A stretch of DNA of 64,000 bases from Rhodococcus sp. Leaf278 (GCF_001426085.1 NZ_LMRR01000006.1:62001-126000), one strand, 5' to 3'; numbered from the stretch's first letter, positions 37,391-46,346 are shown. Numbers and translations: made by a program. The notes: generated from the sequence alone by a model not told the origin.

Positions 37391-38197
37391 TCAATGCGCG
37401 GTCGACGGCGGGGCGTCGAAGATGTCCGGCTCCTCCGCCGCGATCTTTTGAATGATGGTCGAGTAGGCGAACCAGCCGACCTTGTCCACTCCGACGGCCT
37501 CGAACGTCTGTGCCGCGATCTTGTCGTGCAATACCACCGGATCGCCGGCGGCATATGCGGCCAATTCGGCTTGCATGGACCGTTCCATCGAGACGTACCA
37601 CCACACGGCAGCCTCGACCGAAGTTCCCACGGTGAGGTGGCCGTGATTGGACAGGATCACGGCCTTGTTCGTACCCAGAGCCGCGGCAATTCGGGACCCT
37701 TCCTCGGCGTCGAGCGCGACCCCGTGATACTCCTCGTACAACGAGTGATCCTGGTGAAAAGCGCACGCGTCCTGAGTGATCGGCCGCAGCAGCCGGTGCA
37801 GGGACGAGAACGCTTTGCCGTGCAGCCCGTGTGCGTGTACCGCGCCGATCACGTCCGGGCGAGCCTCGTGCACCTTGGAGTGGATGACGAAGGCCGCTCG
37901 GTTCAGCGGCCCCGATCCGGACAGAACGGTGCCGTCGGCACCGACGTGCAACAACTCCTCGGGCCGCACCTGGGAGAAGTGACGTCCGAACGGAGCAGTC
38001 CAGAACGTGTCGGGATCTTCCGGATCGCGGGCGGTGATATGGCCGGAGATGCCTTCGTCGAGGCCGAATCGCGACAGTATGCGGTAGCCACCCACTACCG
38101 CGATCTTGCGTCGCATGCGTTCCTGTTCGGTGGTCAGACCCACAGGTGCATCCGGTATCGACGCGAGTTCCGCGATGGATGCGGCCGGACCCGGCAT
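37391..38197 (-). CDS. Class II aldolase/adducin family protein
   Basis: 268-residue metal-dependent aldolase or decarboxylase-like protein of the fuculose-phosphate-aldolase fold. Zinc-binding histidines are visible in GAVHAHGLHGKAFSS and LSNHGHLTVGTS. Substrates of this family vary widely (sugar phosphates, hydroxy-keto acids). Its ATG overlaps the ABC permease stop (TGATG), so it is in the transporter operon and probably acts on the imported compound. Open sequence upstream of 38197 overlaps the permease and is discarded. Confidence 0.88.
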   Translation of the reverse strand: MPGPAASIAELASIPDAPVGLTTEQERMRRKIAVVGGYRILSRFGLDEGISGHITARDPEDPDTFWTAPFGRHFSQVRPEELLHVGADGTVLSGSGPLNRAAFVIHSKVHEARPDVIGAVHAHGLHGKAFSSLHRLLRPITQDACAFHQDHSLYEEYHGVALDAEEGSRIAAALGTNKAVILSNHGHLTVGTSVEAAVWWYVSMERSMQAELAAYAAGDPVVLHDKIAAQTFEAVGVDKVGWFAYSTIIQKIAAEEPDIFDAPPSTAH

Positions 38198-39030
38198 CAC
38201 TTGACCCCGTAGCGGCCGAGGAACTTCCTGGACAGCAACCGCAGTACGCGGTCGAACAGAAAGCCCATGATTCCGAGGGTGATGATGCCGACGAACGTCC
38301 AATCGATGCGGCCGTAATTTCGTGCCTGCCAGATCATGGAGCCGATGCCTGCGTCGGCGGCGACGATCTCGGCCGAGACGATGGTCAAGAAGCTGTTTCC
38401 CATGGCCAACCGAGCTCCGGTGACGATTCCCGGCACGGTGGACGGCAGCACGACCGTCTTCATTATCTGTAGCCTGCCGGCGCCGAGATTCGTCGCCGCT
38501 TGCAACTTGTTGTCGCTGATCGCGACTGTCGCAGCGATCGTACTCACGGTCACGATGAACACCGAGGTGTAGAAGATGAGGACGACCTTGGACGTTTCGC
38601 CGATGCCGAACCACACCACAGCCAGCGTAACGAACGCGATGGGCGGGATGAACCTGAAGAACTCGATGTAGGGATCGAGCAATTGACGGACGATGTTGAT
38701 GCGGCCCATGAGGATTCCCACCGGTGCCCCCACGATCACACCGAGAACCCAACCGATGAGGATGCGTTGTCCGGACGCCTGGATCGATGTCCACAGGACA
38801 CCGGTGTCGGACAGTTCCTTCGCGGCCGAGACGACGGCCGCGGGCGACGCCATGGTCGTCGGTCCGTACCACCATGCCAGGAAAGACCAGAGTGCGAGAC
38901 CGATTGCTGCCGAGACGACGAAGAGCGCAGCGGTACGCATCGCGGATTTTCCTGCACCCCATGCTCGATTTCCCCTGCCGGGCTTGGTCGGCGGCGCTGC
39001 CTCGGTGCGTCCAGCGATCACGGCGGTCAT
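38197..39030 (-). CDS. ABC transporter permease, NitT/TauT type
   Basis: 277-residue inner-membrane permease with about six helices. The ATPase-contact loop reads NLGAGRLQIMKTVVLPSTVPGI-like over its EAA region, followed by GARLAMGNSFLTIVSAEIV. ATG 39030 has AGGAGG 8 nt upstream and overlaps the ATPase stop (ATGA). Together with the ATPase and binding protein it forms a complete importer of the nitrate/sulfonate/taurine class. Confidence 0.93.
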   Translation of the reverse strand: MTAVIAGRTEAAPPTKPGRGNRAWGAGKSAMRTAALFVVSAAIGLALWSFLAWWYGPTTMASPAAVVSAAKELSDTGVLWTSIQASGQRILIGWVLGVIVGAPVGILMGRINIVRQLLDPYIEFFRFIPPIAFVTLAVVWFGIGETSKVVLIFYTSVFIVTVSTIAATVAISDNKLQAATNLGAGRLQIMKTVVLPSTVPGIVTGARLAMGNSFLTIVSAEIVAADAGIGSMIWQARNYGRIDWTFVGIITLGIMGFLFDRVLRLLSRKFLGRYGVK

Positions 39031-39833
39031 AGCGTGTCCTCCTCGATTCCTTGATTGCGAAGCGAGGCAACCACTTCGGCTCGGATGTCGTCTCGTAGTC
39101 GTTCGTAGAGATCGACAACGGCGGGATGATTGCGGTCGCGCGGACGGGGAGCATCGACCTCGTAGACACTCTTGATTCGAGCGCTGGGACCGGCCGTCAT
39201 GACGACGACACGATCGGCCAGCGTGATCGCTTCGTCGATGTCGTGGGTCACGAACACGACGGTGCATCCGGTGCGCCGCCAGATTCCGTCCAGCTCGGTC
39301 TGAAGAACTTGACGCGTCTGGGCGTCGAGTGCGCCGAACGGCTCGTCCATCAGCACCAAACGAGGTTGATTGGCCAGTACGCGCGCGATCTGCACACGTT
39401 GTTTCATGCCACCGGACAGTTGCGTCGGGTATTTACTGCCGGCGTGCTTCAGGCCGACCATTGCCAAGTACTCCGCGGCGATACGGGCCTGCTCGGACTT
39501 GCTCGATCCGTGCATCCGGGGTCCGTACGCAACGTTCTGGTTGACGGTCATCCACTCGAACAATGCTTCCGAACTCTGAAACACCATGCCGGCATGGGTG
39601 TTGTTTCCCTTCACCGACTCTCCGTCACAGCTGATACCGCCGGCCGCCACGTCGACGAAACCGGCGAGGGCCGAGAGCAGGGTCGACTTGCCGCACCCAC
39701 TCGGCCCGAGGAGACAGACGAACTCGCCCGGTCGAATGTCGAGGTCGATGCCGCTGACCACCTCCAATTCGCCGAATCTGATTGCTACGTCGCGTGCCTC
39801 GATAGGAACGCCCTCCACCGTGTCCACACTCAT
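39027..39833 (-). CDS. ABC transporter ATPase, NitT/TauT type
   Basis: 268-residue ATP-binding subunit. Walker A GPSGCGKSTLL, Q-loop FQSSEALFEW, signature LSGGMKQRVQIARVL, Walker B LVLMDEPFGALD and the switch His in VFVTHDIDEA are all intact. I choose ATG 39833 (GGAGGG 6 nt upstream) over a longer frame. It overlaps the upstream binding-protein stop and the permease start by 4 bp each. Confidence 0.95.
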   Translation of the reverse strand: MSVDTVEGVPIEARDVAIRFGELEVVSGIDLDIRPGEFVCLLGPSGCGKSTLLSALAGFVDVAAGGISCDGESVKGNNTHAGMVFQSSEALFEWMTVNQNVAYGPRMHGSSKSEQARIAAEYLAMVGLKHAGSKYPTQLSGGMKQRVQIARVLANQPRLVLMDEPFGALDAQTRQVLQTELDGIWRRTGCTVVFVTHDIDEAITLADRVVVMTAGPSARIKSVYEVDAPRPRDRNHPAVVDLYERLRDDIRAEVVASLRNQGIEEDTL

Positions 39834-40813
39834 CGCGATCCCTCCGTCGACCAATCGACGAGCAGTGCCGTGTTCAGGTCGGGTTGGTTGTTCATTGCGC
39901 CGATCTGGGTGTAGAAATCGACCACGCTCTGTGCATCGGCGACACTGGTTGCCGTCAAATCCTCGACCTCGAAGTCGATTTCGTCGATTGCCTTCACCGT
40001 CTGCGCTTGCTCGACGTTCACTGCTGTTTCGGTCGCCACCGCCGCGGCCTGCGGGTCGGCTTCTACCGCTGCTGTTGCCTCCGACAGCACGCCTCGTACG
40101 GCGCGTGCGGTGTCCTCGTTACCCTCGAGCCACGACTGGGTCGTGATCGCCCAATGGTGGTAGAACCAATCGAAGTCGCCGGTGGTCGCCACGACCTTGC
40201 CGGTTCCCTGGTCGATCGCAGCGCTCGGCCATGGCTCCCACATCACGTATCCGTCGATGTCACCTCGACTCAGAAGTGCAGGCATATCCGTCGGAGTCGC
40301 CGAGATCATCTCGACGGAGTCCGGAGAAACACCGTTCGCTTCGAGGTACTTGACGGTCGAGATCTGGCTGAGTCCGGCGACGATGCCGAGCTTGCGTACC
40401 GCCTGGGGGCCGTCGACGCCGTTGCGGAGCACAACTTTGATGTAGTCACCCGACGACTCGTACGAGTACATGGCGCGTAGTGCCGGGTTCTGTTGGAGCT
40501 GAGCGATCGTGGTGGTATCCGAGCTACCCGCCATCTGTACCTGACCGGTGGACAACGCGTCGACTGCTTCGCCACCACGGCCGAACTGAACCAGTTCGAC
40601 GTCGAGACCGGCCTTCTCGAAGAGGCCTTGCTCGTCGGCCACGAAGAACGGCGCGTACGACGCGTCGATGCCGACTGCGATACGAATACTGCCGGTGGAG
40701 CTGGTCGCCTCCGCGGCCTCGGTTGCCGGACGGCTGCATGCACCTGCGAACAGCACGGTGATTGCCGCGATTGCAACAAGACTCGACCTGCCGAATATCG
40801 ATCGTGGGGCCAT
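39830..40813 (-). CDS. ABC transporter substrate-binding lipoprotein 1, NitT/TauT type
   Basis: 327-residue lipoprotein. The lipobox LFAGAC is near residue 26, followed by SRPATEAA. The body has the SsuA/TauA-like pattern SYAPFFVADEQGLFEKAGLDV and GDIDGYVMWEPWPSAAI. It is the first gene of the transporter operon. The ligand is unknown; anionic organic acids, sulfonates or pyrimidine-like compounds are typical. A divergent paralogue lies at 41103. Confidence 0.92.
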   Translation of the reverse strand: MAPRSIFGRSSLVAIAAITVLFAGACSRPATEAAEATSSTGSIRIAVGIDASYAPFFVADEQGLFEKAGLDVELVQFGRGGEAVDALSTGQVQMAGSSDTTTIAQLQQNPALRAMYSYESSGDYIKVVLRNGVDGPQAVRKLGIVAGLSQISTVKYLEANGVSPDSVEMISATPTDMPALLSRGDIDGYVMWEPWPSAAIDQGTGKVVATTGDFDWFYHHWAITTQSWLEGNEDTARAVRGVLSEATAAVEADPQAAAVATETAVNVEQAQTVKAIDEIDFEVEDLTATSVADAQSVVDFYTQIGAMNNQPDLNTALLVDWSTEGSR

Positions 40814-41102
40814 GGGCGCACGGTCTCCTTACTGTGATCTGGACCGCATTCGCGGTGGTGTGAGGCAAAGCTAGTGGCGGTCCGAGTGCGCGCCCACCAA
40901 CGCGGTCCACCGTGCGGACCCGACCGATGTCTTTAACGTGGCCGAAACCCAGCGCACCGATCTCGGACGGATTCGTAGCGGGGTTTGGTGGCCGGACCGT
41001 CGGACGTACACGTCAGAGCGAACACCGACATCATCATGTCTTCCGATACATGGGACTGCTGCCGCATCCGTGTCGACCGCACTCCACATCGAAAGGCACA
41101 AC

Positions 41103-42077
41103 ATGCTCTTGAAACGCACTTTTCCGACCGCCGGTCGGGCGCTGGCCGTCGTCGTGGCCTCGGTGGTCGTGCTCGCCGCGGGCTGCTCGCGACCTGCCAC
41201 CGAAGCAGCCGCGACCGCTGATCTGGTACGCATCTCGGTCGGTGTCGACCCGTCGTACGCGCCGATCTTCCTCGCCGACAGCGAGGGAATGTTCGAGGCC
41301 GCAGGCCTCGATGTCGAGGTCATCCAGACGGAGGGCGGGGCCGCCGGTGCGCAGAACGTGGTGGCGGGAACGTCGGAGCTGTCCGGCAACGCCGATTCCA
41401 CTGCGCTCACTGTCATGGCCGCGAACCCGAGCCTTCGCGCACTCGGAGCGTTCCAGGATTCGGATCGCTACTTCCAGGTCGTCCTGCGCGACGGGGTCTC
41501 GCCGGCGAACATCAAGACCATGGGAGTGTTTCCCGGTATCGGTTTGTACTTCACCGACTTGTACCTCCGAAGCTTGGGGATGGACCCCGCTGCGGTGACT
41601 CTGGTGACCACGAGTCCGCCGGAGCAGCCGGCGCTTCTGGCACGAGGGGACATCGATGGATTCATCTCCTTCGACCCGTGGATAGCCCAAGCCAAGGATG
41701 CGGGGTCGACAGTTGTCGCGACAACCGGTGACTTCGGCGCGAGATACTCCCAGTGGATCATCGCATCCGATGGTTGGCTCGCGGCCAACGAGGAACTCGC
41801 CGGCAAGGTGTTCTCGGTGATTGCCGAGGCTTCGGAGATCGTGAACACCGATCCGGCTCGTGCAGCCAGGGCGGTGTCCTCGGAAATCCAGATGGATGCC
41901 GGCGAAGCACAGGATCGGTTGTCGCAGATCGACTTCGGTGGTCGAGACTTCACCGAAGCCGACGTCCAGCAGGCTCAAAACCTGGTCGATTTCTTCACTG
42001 CGCAGGGCAAGATGGCCGGTCCGGTCGACCCGTCGACGGTACTGCTCAGTGGCTGGGTCTCACAGCACGGAGGCTGA
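41103..42077 (+). CDS. ABC transporter substrate-binding lipoprotein 2, paralogue of lipoprotein 1
   Basis: 324 residues, lipobox LAAGC, then the same SRPATEAA stretch as the divergent protein. The shared pattern includes SYAPIFLADSEGMFEAAGLDV-like sequence and GDIDGFISFDPWIAQAK. No ATPase or permease follows, so it probably delivers a second ligand to the same transporter. GAAAGG lies 6 nt before ATG 41103; the longer open frame from 40938 is not needed. The 289 bp between the two genes must hold both promoters, but I see no convincing boxes there. Confidence 0.9.
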   Translation: MLLKRTFPTAGRALAVVVASVVVLAAGCSRPATEAAATADLVRISVGVDPSYAPIFLADSEGMFEAAGLDVEVIQTEGGAAGAQNVVAGTSELSGNADSTALTVMAANPSLRALGAFQDSDRYFQVVLRDGVSPANIKTMGVFPGIGLYFTDLYLRSLGMDPAAVTLVTTSPPEQPALLARGDIDGFISFDPWIAQAKDAGSTVVATTGDFGARYSQWIIASDGWLAANEELAGKVFSVIAEASEIVNTDPARAARAVSSEIQMDAGEAQDRLSQIDFGGRDFTEADVQQAQNLVDFFTAQGKMAGPVDPSTVLLSGWVSQHGG

Positions 42078-42107
42078 CGGCTGCACTGCGGCCTCAACCG
42101 CCTCCGT
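42067..42107. terminator. Bidirectional terminator candidate
   Basis: ACGGAGGC (42067-42074) pairs with GCCTCCGT (42100-42107), spanning the facing stop codons of binding protein 2 and the flavin reductase. There is no T-tract. Confidence 0.45.
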
Positions 42108-42859
42108 CAGCTCGGTCCGAAACGCTCTGTTCGGATATTGGCTGCCGAGTGACCACGTCCCACCAACATGTCGGCCACCGTGTCGACGAAACTGGTGGGG
42201 CCGCAGATATAGCACCGCGGCTCGAACTCCGCCGGCCACCCGTGGGCGTCGAGATCGTCGAGTGTGATGCGGCCGAGTGGCCGCGCGCTGCCCGCAGGTG
42301 CCCGCCGCGTGTGGATCATGGTGACGTCCACGCCGGCCGGAGGGCGAGCCCACTCGTCGGCGAAGTAGACCTCGGCGGGTTCGCGCACGGAGTACAGGAC
42401 TCGGAACGGTACCCGTCCGCCCGTCGCAGACGCTTGTGCGCGAACCATCGCGCGCAGCGGGACGATGCCGGAACCGCCACCCACCAACAGGATCGGCGGA
42501 GACGGGGTCTCGGAAGGCGTGGACGGCCGCCACACGAACCATCGCCCCACCGGTCCGCGCAGTTCGATCTGATCGCCTACGTCGACGGCGTCGACGAGGT
42601 AAGGCGATACCTCTCCGTCTGCGACGTTCTGCACCGCGATCTCGATGCGCGACGTGCCGTCGGGTGCCGAGGCCAAAGAGTAGCTTCGCTGCGCACTGTA
42701 GCCGTCCTCGGCGGTGAGCTTGACGTCCACGTGCTGGCCGGCGAGATGACCGGGCCAATCGTCCACGTCCAGAACGAGAGTGGACGCGGTGGGTGTCTCA
42801 CGCCGCACGGCCCGAACGGTGGCAACGAGCCAGGGTTTTGCCCCAGCGGTCATCACCAT
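42107..42859 (-). CDS. FAD/NAD(P)-binding oxidoreductase, ferredoxin-reductase family
   Basis: 250-residue flavin reductase with the FAD motif RSYSLASAPDG, the nucleotide-binding LLVGGGSGIVPLRAMV and CYICGPTSFVD. No ferredoxin domain is attached. It starts 1 bp after the stop of the molybdopterin oxidoreductase, so it is the likely electron partner of that enzyme. ATG 42859 is used; ATG 42853 is also possible. Confidence 0.92.
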   Translation of the reverse strand: MVMTAGAKPWLVATVRAVRRETPTASTLVLDVDDWPGHLAGQHVDVKLTAEDGYSAQRSYSLASAPDGTSRIEIAVQNVADGEVSPYLVDAVDVGDQIELRGPVGRWFVWRPSTPSETPSPPILLVGGGSGIVPLRAMVRAQASATGGRVPFRVLYSVREPAEVYFADEWARPPAGVDVTMIHTRRAPAGSARPLGRITLDDLDAHGWPAEFEPRCYICGPTSFVDTVADMLVGRGHSAANIRTERFGPS

Positions 42860-42860
42860 G

Positions 42861-43460
42861 TCAGTCGCCCTGGTAGCGCTGCTCGCGCCACGGATCTCCG
42901 TAGTCGTGATACCCGCCGCGTTCCCAGAAGCCTTGTTCGTTCTCGACCGTCAGCTCGATACGCGAGACCCATTTCGCCGACTTCCAGAAATACAGGTGCG
43001 GGACCAAAAGCCGTGCGGGACCACCGTGTTCGCGGGCCAGCGGAGCGCCGTCGAACTCGGTGACCAGCCAGGCCTTGCCGTCCCTGAGGTCTTCGAGCGG
43101 GAGGTTGGTGGTGTAGCCGTCGAAGCCGTGCACCACGACGTAGCCGGCGTCGGTATCGAGGCCGTCCAGCAGAACGTCCAGGCTCACGCCGCGCCAGGTG
43201 GTGTCGAGCTTCGACCATTTGGTGACACAGTGAATGTCGACGGTCGGGGTCTCGTGCGGAAGTGCCGCGAATTCGTCCCAGCTCCAGCTGCGAGTCTCGC
43301 CGCGTTCGGTGGTGATCGAGAAGGACCACGTGTCGGTGGCGACCACGGGCGCAGGGCCGATCGCGAGGACGGGAAAATCCTTGGTCAGATACTGACCGGG
43401 GGGAGTGCGCCCGTCGTCGCCGCGTCTGCGGCCGACGAAGCCCTTCGAGATCAGTGCCAT
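42861..43460 (-). CDS. Sulfite-oxidase-like molybdopterin oxidoreductase, cytoplasmic
   Basis: 199 residues with the oxidoreductase molybdopterin-binding fold. The molybdenum-ligand cysteine is in VDIHCVTKWSKLDTTW, and the cofactor-binding GFDGYTTNLPLEDL region is present. There is no Tat signal and no dimerisation domain, unlike true sulfite oxidases or MsrP. With the adjacent flavin reductase it makes a two-component cytoplasmic system of unknown substrate. I start at ATG 43460 (MALISKGF), discarding the upstream extension. Confidence 0.88.
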   Translation of the reverse strand: MALISKGFVGRRRGDDGRTPPGQYLTKDFPVLAIGPAPVVATDTWSFSITTERGETRSWSWDEFAALPHETPTVDIHCVTKWSKLDTTWRGVSLDVLLDGLDTDAGYVVVHGFDGYTTNLPLEDLRDGKAWLVTEFDGAPLAREHGGPARLLVPHLYFWKSAKWVSRIELTVENEQGFWERGGYHDYGDPWREQRYQGD

Positions 43461-43654
43461 AGTGACGAATTGTGCGCTCGTGGTCGGGAGTCTGACAAGT
43501 CGGAGACTCGACAACGTCGAAACGGTCGGTTTCGATGATCGACCCGACACTATCGAGGCCCGAATAGTCCGGACCTAGTGCTGACGGCGGTGAGTTTTCG
43601 TACCGATGGCAGTCGATACCGGCGACACCTCACTATCGAGCATCGGAGACCATC

Positions 43655-44062
43655 ATGACCATGACGACAAAACCTGCGACCAACTCGCGCAACGCAGGAC
43701 GCGTGGGTTGGGTCCTGACGGGCCTGCTCGCGCTGTTTCTGATTTTCGATATCGTCGGCAAATTGCTGAATGTGCAACAGGTGAAAGATGCGACAGTGGA
43801 CTTGGGGCTGCGCGAAGAGATGACGCCCGTCATCGGCGTCGTACTACTGGTGTGCCTGGTTCTGTACCTGGTACCGCGCACCGCATTTCTCGGTGCGGTG
43901 CTTCTGACCGGATATCTCGGTGGTGCCGTCCTCACCAATTGGCGAGTGGACAAGCCGTTGTTCAGCACGGTCTTGTTCGCGGCGTACGTCGGCGTTCTTG
44001 CGTGGGGCGCGCTGTATCTGCGAGATCCGAAGGTGCGTCAGGTCATGCCGATAGTGCGGTAG
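43655..44062 (+). CDS. DoxX-family small membrane protein
   Basis: 135 residues with four predicted helices. It opens with a basic N-terminus and then GWVLTGLLALFLIFDIVGKLL. TAFLGAVLLTGYLGGAVLTNW is the conserved DoxX-like helix pair, seen at about residues 76-96. GGAG lies 6 nt before ATG 43655. It is divergent from the molybdopterin oxidoreductase. Function unknown; DoxX-like proteins are linked to redox balance at the membrane. Confidence 0.85.
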   Translation: MTMTTKPATNSRNAGRVGWVLTGLLALFLIFDIVGKLLNVQQVKDATVDLGLREEMTPVIGVVLLVCLVLYLVPRTAFLGAVLLTGYLGGAVLTNWRVDKPLFSTVLFAAYVGVLAWGALYLRDPKVRQVMPIVR

Positions 44063-44365
44063 TCGGTGCCGCGCATCCGTCGGGTCAGGTGGGGTTGTCG
44101 GACTCGTCGCACGGGCCGGATGACCGTCGGCGAGCTCGACACCTTCCTTGACGAGACCGGCGGACGGAGCTCCCGGCAAGCACCGTCGATGATCACCGGA
44201 CTCCTCGCTACGGATATCGAATCGGTAGCGAGAGGTGCCCTGCCGGTACACCTCTCGCCAGTGACTCCCCACAACTCTGTTTTCGCGATTGACTGAACCA
44301 GCGATTCGCGGTGAGCGCACCGCACACTCTTTCCGGGGTTTTTCTGTGCAGAAAGTGAGCGTCCC
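44063..44365. other. Intergenic region between doxX-like and cupin genes
   Basis: It contains the inverted repeat at 44228-44258 and an open frame 44066-44296 whose internal ATG 44120 lacks a ribosome site; I do not call a gene. Downstream of the repeat, TTTTTCTGTGCAGAAAG shows a short ctg/cag symmetry before the cupin start. No clear -10 or -35 box is visible. Confidence 0.5.
44228..44258. promoter_or_regulatory. Inverted repeat containing a probable MmyB-type regulator operator
   Basis: GCGAGAGGTG (44228-44237) and CACCTCTCGC (44249-44258) are perfect 10-bp arms. Inside and overlapping is tgccctgccggtacacc (44236-44252), which recurs exactly at 46370-46386 in front of the xre/mmyB-like gene. 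It lies 114 bp before the cupin start. Confidence 0.6.
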
Positions 44366-44767
44366 GTGAATATCGAACCTGCTGTTCCCACGTCCAAGAA
44401 CCCCGCTTCGCAGTTTGTCGGCGATGTGTGGCTGGACCCGATTGCGATGCCGCACGAACAGGGCCAGTCGATGGTGGTTGCCACCGTACGTTTTGCACCC
44501 GGTGCTCGCACCGCGTGGCATTCACACGAGAACGGCCAATATCTTCGCGTCACACAGGGAATAGCGCGATTCGGAAGTCGCGACGGCAGCATCATCGAGG
44601 TTCACCCGGGCCAGACGCTGTACACCCCTCCAGGCGAGGAGCACTGGCATGCCGCGGCACCGGGCGTGTTCATGGAGCACATCGCGATGCTTCAGAACGG
44701 GGAGGATCCCACCGCGACGACGACGTGGGCGGAGCACATCACCGACGCGCAGTACCAGGGCCGCTGA
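44366..44767 (+). CDS. Cupin-domain protein
   Basis: 133-residue single-domain cupin. The metal-ligand motifs are TAWHSHENGQYLRVTQG (His, His, Gln in place of Glu) and PPGEEHWHAAAPG. It resembles the small cupins annotated as (R)-mandelonitrile-lyase-like or quercetinase-like, but the reaction is unknown. Start GTG 44366; the ribosome site is weak. It is preceded by the putative MmyB-type operator and followed by a lipoprotein gene 35 bp downstream. Confidence 0.88.
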   Translation: MNIEPAVPTSKNPASQFVGDVWLDPIAMPHEQGQSMVVATVRFAPGARTAWHSHENGQYLRVTQGIARFGSRDGSIIEVHPGQTLYTPPGEEHWHAAAPGVFMEHIAMLQNGEDPTATTTWAEHITDAQYQGR

Positions 44768-44802
44768 TGTCATCGCACCCAGCACCCGAATAGGAATGCA
44801 CG

Positions 44803-45330
44803 ATGAAGAAGCAGTACATGGCAGTGGTCGGATTGTCGGTCGTGCTGGCCGCCTGTTCGACCGGGGCCGGCGAGGAATCTTCGACTGAATCCGCAAGCGT
44901 CACAGGTTCGATCGGTCCGCCTACAGGTGTGGCCGGTGCATCTGCTCGAGTACAGGGTGAGAACGGAGAGCCCATGCGTATCGACATTCGGATAGGTGAA
45001 CGGACTGTGGTGGGAACGATGAACGATAGCGCGGCCAGTCGCGATCTCCTCGCGCTGCTTCCTCTGACACTGACGCTGTCCGACCACGGTGCGGTGGAGA
45101 AGGCAGGGCCGCTCCCTTCCGAGTTGTCGACCGACGGAGCGCCCGGGAGTGCGGATCCCGATTCGGGCGACATCGGGTACTACGCGCCGGGGAACGACTT
45201 CGTCCTTTACTACGGCGATCAGAGCGAATACCCGGGCATTGTCATTTTGGGAAGCATGGCCGCGTCAGGGGCCGAGGCAATCGGCTCGATCGACGGAGAC
45301 GTGACCGTCACCCTGACACGCTCGCAATAG
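44803..45330 (+). CDS. Lipoprotein with cyclophilin-like fold domain
   Basis: 175 residues. The lipobox LAAC is near residue 18. After a Ser/Gly linker comes a cyclophilin-like domain (about 57-175): IRIGERTVVGTMNDSAASRD, LTLTLSDHGAVEKAGPLPSE, then GDIGYYAPGNDFVLYYGD and GIVILGSM. Members of this family are not active prolyl isomerases as far as known. It probably forms a unit with the cupin upstream. Function unknown. Confidence 0.85.
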   Translation: MKKQYMAVVGLSVVLAACSTGAGEESSTESASVTGSIGPPTGVAGASARVQGENGEPMRIDIRIGERTVVGTMNDSAASRDLLALLPLTLTLSDHGAVEKAGPLPSELSTDGAPGSADPDSGDIGYYAPGNDFVLYYGDQSEYPGIVILGSMAASGAEAIGSIDGDVTVTLTRSQ

Positions 45331-45454
45331 TCGAGTGAAGACGAAAAGCGTTGCGCTGCAATGTAGACAGCGTGGTATGCGTGTCGGTGCGATATGTCCC
45401 GGAACCGTCATCTCACCCTCGGCCCCAAGAAACATTCGCCAACCGGAAGATCAT

Positions 45455-46333
45455 TCACGCCTGAGTCTGAGCTCCGGTATGTTCTGCTGCCCATGATCCG
45501 AGCAGGCGCAGACGTTCCGCGCTCGACGAACCTGGTTCGGCGGTGTACACCATGAGGACAGATCCGGGGTCGGCGGTGATGGCGAGCGCCTCGTAGGCGA
45601 GGTGGATCTCGCCCACGACCGGGTGGGCGAAGCGCTTCATTCCCGCTCCGTGGTTCCGAACGTTGTGGGCACCCCATAGCTTTCGGAATGTCTCGTCACG
45701 GGTGGACAGCTCACCCACGAGGTCTTGTAGTCCCTTGTCGTGTGGGTCGCGGCCGGCTTCGGCTCGCATGATGGCTACGCACATTTCGGCGAACGTATCC
45801 CAGTCGGGGTAGAACTCCCGCGACGACGGATCCAGAAACTGGAATCGGGCAAGGTTGGGAGTTCGTCCACCGTCCCCGATCACCGGAGCGTAGAAGGCTT
45901 TTGCGAGATCGTTGGTCGCCAGTAGATCTTGACGCTGGTTGCGAACGAAGGCGATTCCATCCGTGATCGAGTCCAGCGCCCATTGCAGGCTGATCCTCGG
46001 GGTTGCAGGACGCGCCGCCTTACGCCGCGGACGCCCGGACGTCGGTACTCCGTCGACGGCTCGGGCCAGATCGAGGAGGTGTGCGTGTTCGGTGTCGTCG
46101 AGTTGCAGAGCGCGCGAAAGTGCATCGAGCACGGACGCCGACGCACCGCCGATGGCACCGCGCTCGATACGTGCGTAATACTCGACTGAGAGGCCTGCAA
46201 GGGCTGCCACTTCGCTTCGCCGTAGCCCGGCGACTCTGCGACGGTTGCTTCCACCCGGGATCCCGGCCGCATCCGGGGTGAGCCTGGCTCGGCGGGTCAT
46301 GAGGAACTCGCGCACTTCGGCCTTGTTGTCCAT
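45455..46333 (-). CDS. XRE-family regulator with MmyB-like ligand-binding domain
   Basis: 292 residues. The helix-turn-helix (about 35-75) reads RRVAGLRRSEVAALAGLSVE then YYARIERG. The C-terminal MmyB-like domain (about 110-280) includes LQWALDSITDGIAFVRNQRQD-like sequence, RFQFLDPSSREFYPDWD and the end region ITADPGSVLMVYTAEPGS. ATG 46333 is leaderless: a -10 box TACCCT lies 7 nt upstream. The 17-bp motif at 46370-46386, just upstream of this promoter, also occurs upstream of the cupin and, with changes, of the alcohol dehydrogenase, so it is probably the regulator's own operator. Confidence 0.92.
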   Translation of the reverse strand: MDNKAEVREFLMTRRARLTPDAAGIPGGSNRRRVAGLRRSEVAALAGLSVEYYARIERGAIGGASASVLDALSRALQLDDTEHAHLLDLARAVDGVPTSGRPRRKAARPATPRISLQWALDSITDGIAFVRNQRQDLLATNDLAKAFYAPVIGDGGRTPNLARFQFLDPSSREFYPDWDTFAEMCVAIMRAEAGRDPHDKGLQDLVGELSTRDETFRKLWGAHNVRNHGAGMKRFAHPVVGEIHLAYEALAITADPGSVLMVYTAEPGSSSAERLRLLGSWAAEHTGAQTQA

Positions 46334-46340
46334 ACCGTCA

Positions 46341-46346
46341 AGGGTA
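46341..46346 (-). promoter_or_regulatory. -10 box (TACCCT) of a leaderless promoter for the MmyB-like regulator
   Basis: TACCCT on the minus strand, 7 nt before ATG 46333. The repeated 17-bp motif lies 24 bp further upstream, overlapping the expected -35 region. Confidence 0.5.

Noticed and set aside
41753-43063. Plus-strand open frame (436 codons) spanning the end of binding protein 2 and the antisense of the flavin reductase and molybdopterin genes
   Set aside because: It crosses three well-supported genes and has no domain.
44066-44296. Small plus-strand frame between doxX-like and cupin genes
   Set aside because: There is no ribosome site before either start, it crosses a perfect inverted repeat, and nothing is recognisable; kept only as part of the intergenic description.
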